NCBI RefSeq assembly: GCF_003429095.1
Contig: NZ_QVTE01000029.1
Coordinates: 1-36,222, forward strand
Reading direction: 5' to 3'
DNA from: Peribacillus saganii
Lineage (GTDB): Bacteria; Bacillota; Bacilli; Bacillales; DSM-1321
DNA length: 36,222 nucleotides
The notes under the pieces were generated by a model. It did not search any database. It was not told the DNA's origin and worked only from the letters and a program-made list of their open reading frames with translations. Below, piece by piece: positions 32,905-36,222 of the stretch. A program made the translations under genes and the position numbers. Each line of letters starts with the position of its first letter. Position 1 is the stretch's first letter.

Positions 32905-33765
32905 TTGATAAAAGCTATTGCGATTGATATGGACGGTACATTATTAAATAAAAATCAAAAGGTTAGCAAAGAAAACAGGGAAGCGATTATTGCTGCACAA
33001 AACAAAGGGGTTGAAGTTGTGATTGCTACAGGAAGGTCCTATAGTGAAGCGCGCTTTGCTCTCGATGAAGCAGGTATTACTTGTCCGATTATTGGCATTA
33101 ACGGAGCTGTAGTCCTCACGGAGGAAGGAAATATAGCCGCTTCAAATCCAATGGATGTAGAAAACGTAATCGCAGCTGACCGGATTCTGGCTGAAAATGA
33201 CCTATACTATGAAATTTATACGAGTAAAGGCACTTTTTCAAAGGATTTTGACCGCGCCGTTGCTACGCTTGTCGATATCTTTGTGACAGCGAATCCTGAC
33301 CTTGATCCGCTGAAAGTGAGTGAACGCGCACGGGAGCGGATAGAGATGGGACACCTTAAGACCATTGATAGCTATGAGACGCTGTTCAACGAACCAGGTC
33401 TAGAGTTTTATAAGCTGTTAGTTTTCTCGCCTGATTTGAATAAATTAGGGCAAGCTGCATCCGTTTTAAAAGAAACAGTTGATCTTGCCGTTACTTCCTC
33501 AGGACTAGAAAACTTAGAAATCAACAGCATGGAAGCCCAAAAAGGTGTGGCCCTTGCAAAATACCTGGAGAACAAAGAAATTTCGTTGAGTGCTGCAATG
33601 GCAATCGGAGATAACTATAATGATGTTTCCATGTTTGAACGAGTTGGCCGGGCCGTTGCAATGGGAAATGCTCCGGCCGACATCCAAAAGCAATGTGATC
33701 ATGTTACGGATACGAACGATGAAAACGGTGTGGCAAACGCCATCTGGAAAGTGCTTAAGGATTGA
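32905..33765 (+). CDS. Cof-type HAD phosphatase
   Basis: 286-residue haloacid dehalogenase-superfamily phosphatase (Cof/YxeH type). Motif I is DMDGTLL with nucleophile Asp8 and Asp10, motif II ATGRS, and motif IV GDNYNDVSMF; a type IIB cap lies between. Such enzymes hydrolyse sugar phosphates or flavin/pyridoxal phosphates with broad specificity. TTG 32905 follows AGAGGTG and places the catalytic motif at the family-typical N-terminus. Third gene of the operon. Confidence 0.93.
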   Translation: MIKAIAIDMDGTLLNKNQKVSKENREAIIAAQNKGVEVVIATGRSYSEARFALDEAGITCPIIGINGAVVLTEEGNIAASNPMDVENVIAADRILAENDLYYEIYTSKGTFSKDFDRAVATLVDIFVTANPDLDPLKVSERARERIEMGHLKTIDSYETLFNEPGLEFYKLLVFSPDLNKLGQAASVLKETVDLAVTSSGLENLEINSMEAQKGVALAKYLENKEISLSAAMAIGDNYNDVSMFERVGRAVAMGNAPADIQKQCDHVTDTNDENGVANAIWKVLKD

Positions 33766-33799
33766 CCTTCATTTAGGAATGATGAAAGGAGAGCGAGTG

Positions 33800-34888
33800 A
33801 TGAAAGGAATACCGCTGTTTCTGTTGTTTTTAACCGTATTTTGGCTGGGAGGCTGTTCACCTGAGCCTGAAAGAAGTGTGGACCAAAAGGAAGAAGCCAT
33901 AGATGCGTCAGGCAATAGTGTAAGGCAGGAAAAAGCGGAAGTAATTCTGACTGACCTCGATGTTCCTTGGACGATTCAAAAAACCGGAGAAGAATTCTAT
34001 ATTTCAGAAAGAACTGGTTCGATCGTTCACTGGAAGAATGGCGAAATGAAGCGTCAAAATGTTGAGCTTGGAAAAAGGCTGTCTCAAAATCCTGAAGCGG
34101 GATTACTGGGATTTGTCCTGGCTCCAAATTTTGAAACATCGCATCTAGCCTTTGTTTATTATACATATGAGCAAAATGGAAATCCGAAAAACCGCGTGGT
34201 TTCGTTATTATTTGAAAATGACAGATGGCAGGAAAAAAGGGTATTGCTTGATGGAATACCGAGCGGAACCTATCATCATGGCGGAAGGATGAAAATTGGG
34301 CCGGATGGCAAACTGTTTGTTATCACAGGAGATGCCCATCAGGACGAAATTGCCCAGGAAATGCAGTCACTCGGCGGGAAAATCCTGAGAATGAACCTGG
34401 ATGGCAGTATACCAAGTGACAATCCTTTCCCCAATTCCTATGTTTACAGTCTCGGACACCGAAATCCTCAAGGCCTTGCCTGGGATGAAGACGGCCAGCT
34501 CTATAGCAGTGAGCATGGTCCCTCAGCCCATGATGAAATCAACGCCATCAAACCTGGAAAGAATTATGGCTGGCCGCTTATAACAGGAGATGAAACAAAA
34601 CCCGGACTGGAAAGCCCACTTTTTCAGTCAGGTGACGATACCTGGGCTCCTTCCGGCATTGACTATCACGAAGATACCATTTATGCAGCAGCCCTAAGGG
34701 GACAAGCAGTCAAGGCTTTCCATCTGAAAACCAAGAAAATTAATAACGTTGTGGAAGGTTTAGGAAGAATCAGGGATGTTCTCATCGACGGTAATTACTT
34801 GTATTTTATCAGCAATAACACAGATGGCAGAGGAACTCCTCGTGAAGGTGATGATAAACTGTACCGTATGGATTTATTATCAAAGTAA
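33800..34888 (+). CDS. PQQ-dependent sugar dehydrogenase-like lipoprotein
   Basis: 362-residue secreted lipoprotein: signal peptide and lipobox LGGC (Cys19), then a six-bladed beta-propeller of the soluble glucose/aldose dehydrogenase (YliI) family. Marks are YHHGGRMKIGPDGKLFV, LGHRNPQGLAWD and EHGPSAHDEINAI, which carry the His, Arg and metal-site residues of the propeller. ATG 33800 follows AAAGGAGAG. Whether PQQ is actually bound is unknown; many Bacillaceae lack PQQ synthesis, so uptake or another cofactor is possible. Last of the four-gene operon. Confidence 0.88.
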   Translation: MKGIPLFLLFLTVFWLGGCSPEPERSVDQKEEAIDASGNSVRQEKAEVILTDLDVPWTIQKTGEEFYISERTGSIVHWKNGEMKRQNVELGKRLSQNPEAGLLGFVLAPNFETSHLAFVYYTYEQNGNPKNRVVSLLFENDRWQEKRVLLDGIPSGTYHHGGRMKIGPDGKLFVITGDAHQDEIAQEMQSLGGKILRMNLDGSIPSDNPFPNSYVYSLGHRNPQGLAWDEDGQLYSSEHGPSAHDEINAIKPGKNYGWPLITGDETKPGLESPLFQSGDDTWAPSGIDYHEDTIYAAALRGQAVKAFHLKTKKINNVVEGLGRIRDVLIDGNYLYFISNNTDGRGTPREGDDKLYRMDLLSK

Positions 34889-34899
34889 GAAGGCTCAAT

Positions 34900-35022
34900 G
34901 TGATTGCCAGACAGGCCAGTTGCACGGTGCTGATTAAAGACCTTGTCCGCATTATGAAACAAAAAGGTGTACCTGAATTGAATTTTGATAAAAAAATAAA
35001 AAGAGATGTATTAAAATTATAA
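34900..35022 (+). CDS. Possible small protein after the sugar dehydrogenase gene
   Basis: A 40-codon frame opens with GTG, preceded by AGAAGG at a 6-base spacing, and reads as ordinary protein (RQASCTVLIKDLVRIMKQKG, then a Lys-rich end KKIKRDVLKL). The frame has no stop upstream, into the end of the dehydrogenase gene, so it may instead be the tail of a shifted or decayed gene. No family was recognised. Confidence 0.33.
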   Translation: MIARQASCTVLIKDLVRIMKQKGVPELNFDKKIKRDVLKL

Positions 35023-35074
35023 ATGGAGGCCATAATAGTACCACGATGAATTTTCCATAAATATCCCCTACTTG

Positions 35075-35104
35075 TCCGCTGGCTTGTCTGGCGGAATTTT
35101 TTTT
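35075..35104 (+). terminator. Weak terminator candidate
   Basis: TCCGC (35075-35079) pairs with GCGGA (35091-35095), followed by an AT and a run of eight T. The stem is only 5 bp, so confidence is limited; it would end the operon that starts at 31163. Confidence 0.45.
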
Positions 35105-35170
35105 GTTATAAGAAGGAGGAGCGCCGGTCAACAAGTTAAAAATGCCAGCTCTCAACTATTGAAAAAAATG

Positions 35171-35198
35171 GCCCGCAGTGCATACCTGCGGGCTGTTT
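35171..35198 (+). terminator. Strong GC-rich terminator
   Basis: GCCCGCAG pairs perfectly with CTGCGGGC around TGCATAC, followed by TGTTTTG. It has no gene directly upstream on the plus strand other than the small frame at 34900. Confidence 0.7.
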
Positions 35199-35231
35199 TG
35201 TGTCAAAAAAAGTGTTACTTTTCAACATACA

Positions 35232-35381
35232 CTTGTCTAGTTCCAGCGCCCAGCGTCTTTTTTTTCGCAGGAAAATAAAGCCCCGACGTTTGGTACAGGA
35301 CTGAGGTTGAAATGGTCTTAAATTTCAACCCTGTCAGAACTTAGTCGACGTTCCCTTAATCAGTGCTCCTCTGCTTTTCTT
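35232..35381 (+). repeat. Dispersed hairpin repeat element overlapping the bshB2 3' end
   Basis: Opens CTTGTCTAGTTCCAGCGCCC, then a poly-T run and CGCAGGAAAATAAAGCCC. The long hairpin GAGGTTGAAATGG pairs with ATTTCAACCC-type text, followed by CAGAACTTAGTCGACGTTCC, and it ends CTCCTCTGCTTTTCT. It is nearly block-for-block the same as the element at 23402-23578. Its right end codes for the last residues and stop of bshB2. Confidence 0.8.
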
Positions 35382-36048
35382 GCGGCCACTGATAGAGCCA
35401 GAACCGTTCTTGCCGAATCCAGCCAAGCAGCTGGGGATCCTGGTTTTGGAGTTGTTCTGCCCAGGCGGCCACCATTGATTCTGTTTGGGAGCGGTGCGCT
35501 TTAATCGCAGCAATTTTTTTATCTTCAACAGCTGTAACATCATGGTAGATGTTTGGTTCACCCAAAGCTTCAAGGCTGTTATTAGCAAACGCAACGCAAT
35601 ACAGCTTTGGCTGTTGGTCCTTTGGGATTTTTGCTACAGCACGTACTACAGCTCTTCCGGTTGCTTCATGGTCGGGGTGTACACTGTAGCCGGGATAAAA
35701 AGTGATAATGAGGGAAGGGTTAAGCTCTTCTATTATCTTGGATATTTTTCCGGCAAGTTTCTCATCATCCTCAAATTCTACCGTCTTGTCCCTAAGGCCC
35801 ATCATGCGCAAATCCTTGATGCCCAAGATTGCGGCAGCATCCTGCAGCTCCTTTTTGCGAATTTGCGGAAGGGATTCCCTTGTGGCGAAAGGAGGGTTGC
35901 CAAGATTTCGCCCCATTTCTCCCAGAGTCAGACATGCATATGTCACAGGAGTGCCGCTTTCGATATAGGAGGCTATTGTGCCGGATACACCGAATGCTTC
36001 ATCATCCGGGTGAGGAAATACAACTAATACTTGTCTTTCTTTTTCCAT
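35356..36048 (-). CDS. bshB2: Bacillithiol biosynthesis deacetylase BshB2
   Basis: 230-residue zinc-dependent deacetylase of the LmbE/PIG-L family that converts GlcNAc-malate to GlcN-malate in bacillithiol synthesis. The metal motif PHPDDEAFG (His13, Asp16) and the distal HPDHEATGRAV are intact. ATG 36048 follows AAAGGAGAG; the frame continues 7 codons upstream without a better site. The C-terminal residues KQRSTD and the stop lie inside the dispersed repeat, so the end of the protein was probably supplied or altered by the repeat. Confidence 0.92.
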   Translation of the reverse strand: MEKERQVLVVFPHPDDEAFGVSGTIASYIESGTPVTYACLTLGEMGRNLGNPPFATRESLPQIRKKELQDAAAILGIKDLRMMGLRDKTVEFEDDEKLAGKISKIIEELNPSLIITFYPGYSVHPDHEATGRAVVRAVAKIPKDQQPKLYCVAFANNSLEALGEPNIYHDVTAVEDKKIAAIKAHRSQTESMVAAWAEQLQNQDPQLLGWIRQERFWLYQWPQEKQRSTD

Positions 36049-36102
36049 GAAATTCTCTCCTTTATTCAAAAGATAAAAAGTATAACTTTCTTAACAAGTA
36101 CA

Positions 36103-36222
36103 GATGTCTAGCTCCAGCGCCCCGCCCCTCGAATGTTGTGACCAAAGGCCGTCACCACCCTGGTCATAAGCCAATCACTTCGGAAGGCAAAAAGCGCCTT
36201 CTGTCAGCGCTTGTCTTATGCT
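36103..36222 (+). repeat. Dispersed repeat element, second type, cut by the window edge
   Basis: Begins with AGATGTCTAGCTCCAGCGCC, shared with the other elements, but continues with CCGCCCCTCGAATG, GGTCATAAGCC and an internal hairpin (GAAGGC ... GCGCCTTC). The region just before it (36070-36095, ATAACTTTCTTAA) also occurs at 14653-14665 upstream of the lia locus. Confidence 0.7.

Noticed and set aside
35485..36027. 180-codon plus-strand frame opposite bshB2
   Set aside because: Fully antisense to an intact, recognisable gene, with Cys/Phe-rich composition typical of shadow frames.

Overview
The window looks like a chromosomal segment of a low-GC Gram-positive of the family Bacillaceae, outside the B. 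subtilis group proper. Pointers are a complete lia cell-envelope stress locus, bacillithiol gene bshB2, B. subtilis-type orphan families (YwaF, YwbE, YhfW), strong AAGGAGG-type ribosome binding sites, TTG/GTG starts, a bacterial GlnRS (absent from B. subtilis) and dispersed hairpin repeats of the CTAGCTCCAGCGCC type. No rRNA, tRNA, transposase, phage structural gene or CRISPR was seen.

Layout. 1-193: end of a hairpin repeat cluster. 194-3317 (minus): glnS and an AI-2E family permease. 3601-6986: two rluF-type pseudouridine synthase paralogues flanking purU and a SIMPL-domain gene. 7069-10266: ywaF-like membrane protein, ywbE with a small basic partner, a decayed gene (8340-8670), and a Rieske/FAD oxidoreductase. 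10575-12789: the most striking part, an apparently complete type II (actin-type) DNA segregation cassette: an array of TGTNTACA octamers, a promoter, a ParM-like actin ATPase, a ParR-like ribbon-helix-helix protein and a terminator. 13007-14560: DEAD-box helicase with a 36-bp coding minisatellite. 14681-18376: liaI-liaH-(terminator)-liaF-liaS-liaR without liaG. 18597-19035: beta-lactamase-fold pseudogene.

19139-23375: a methyltransferase with an extra nucleotidyltransferase-like N-terminal domain, an orphan TrpX-type lipoprotein and a minus-strand ABC-F ATPase with a repeat element in its leader. 24017-26209: topB. 26401-28864: a tightly overlapping envelope-lipid operon (polysaccharide deacetylase, DedA, MGDG synthase-type glycosyltransferase). 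28901-30900: YbaK/EbsC deacylase and a duplicated P-loop ATPase. 31163-34888: aldo/keto reductase, AlkD-type glycosylase, Cof-type HAD phosphatase and a PQQ-type sugar dehydrogenase lipoprotein, likely one operon. 34889-36222: a possible small gene, terminators, repeats and bshB2.

The gene content is mainly housekeeping and envelope maintenance. The segregation cassette stands out because it has all parts of a plasmid partition system but sits between ordinary chromosomal genes, with no replication initiator or toxin nearby. All assignments rest on reading motifs by eye; no database search was run.
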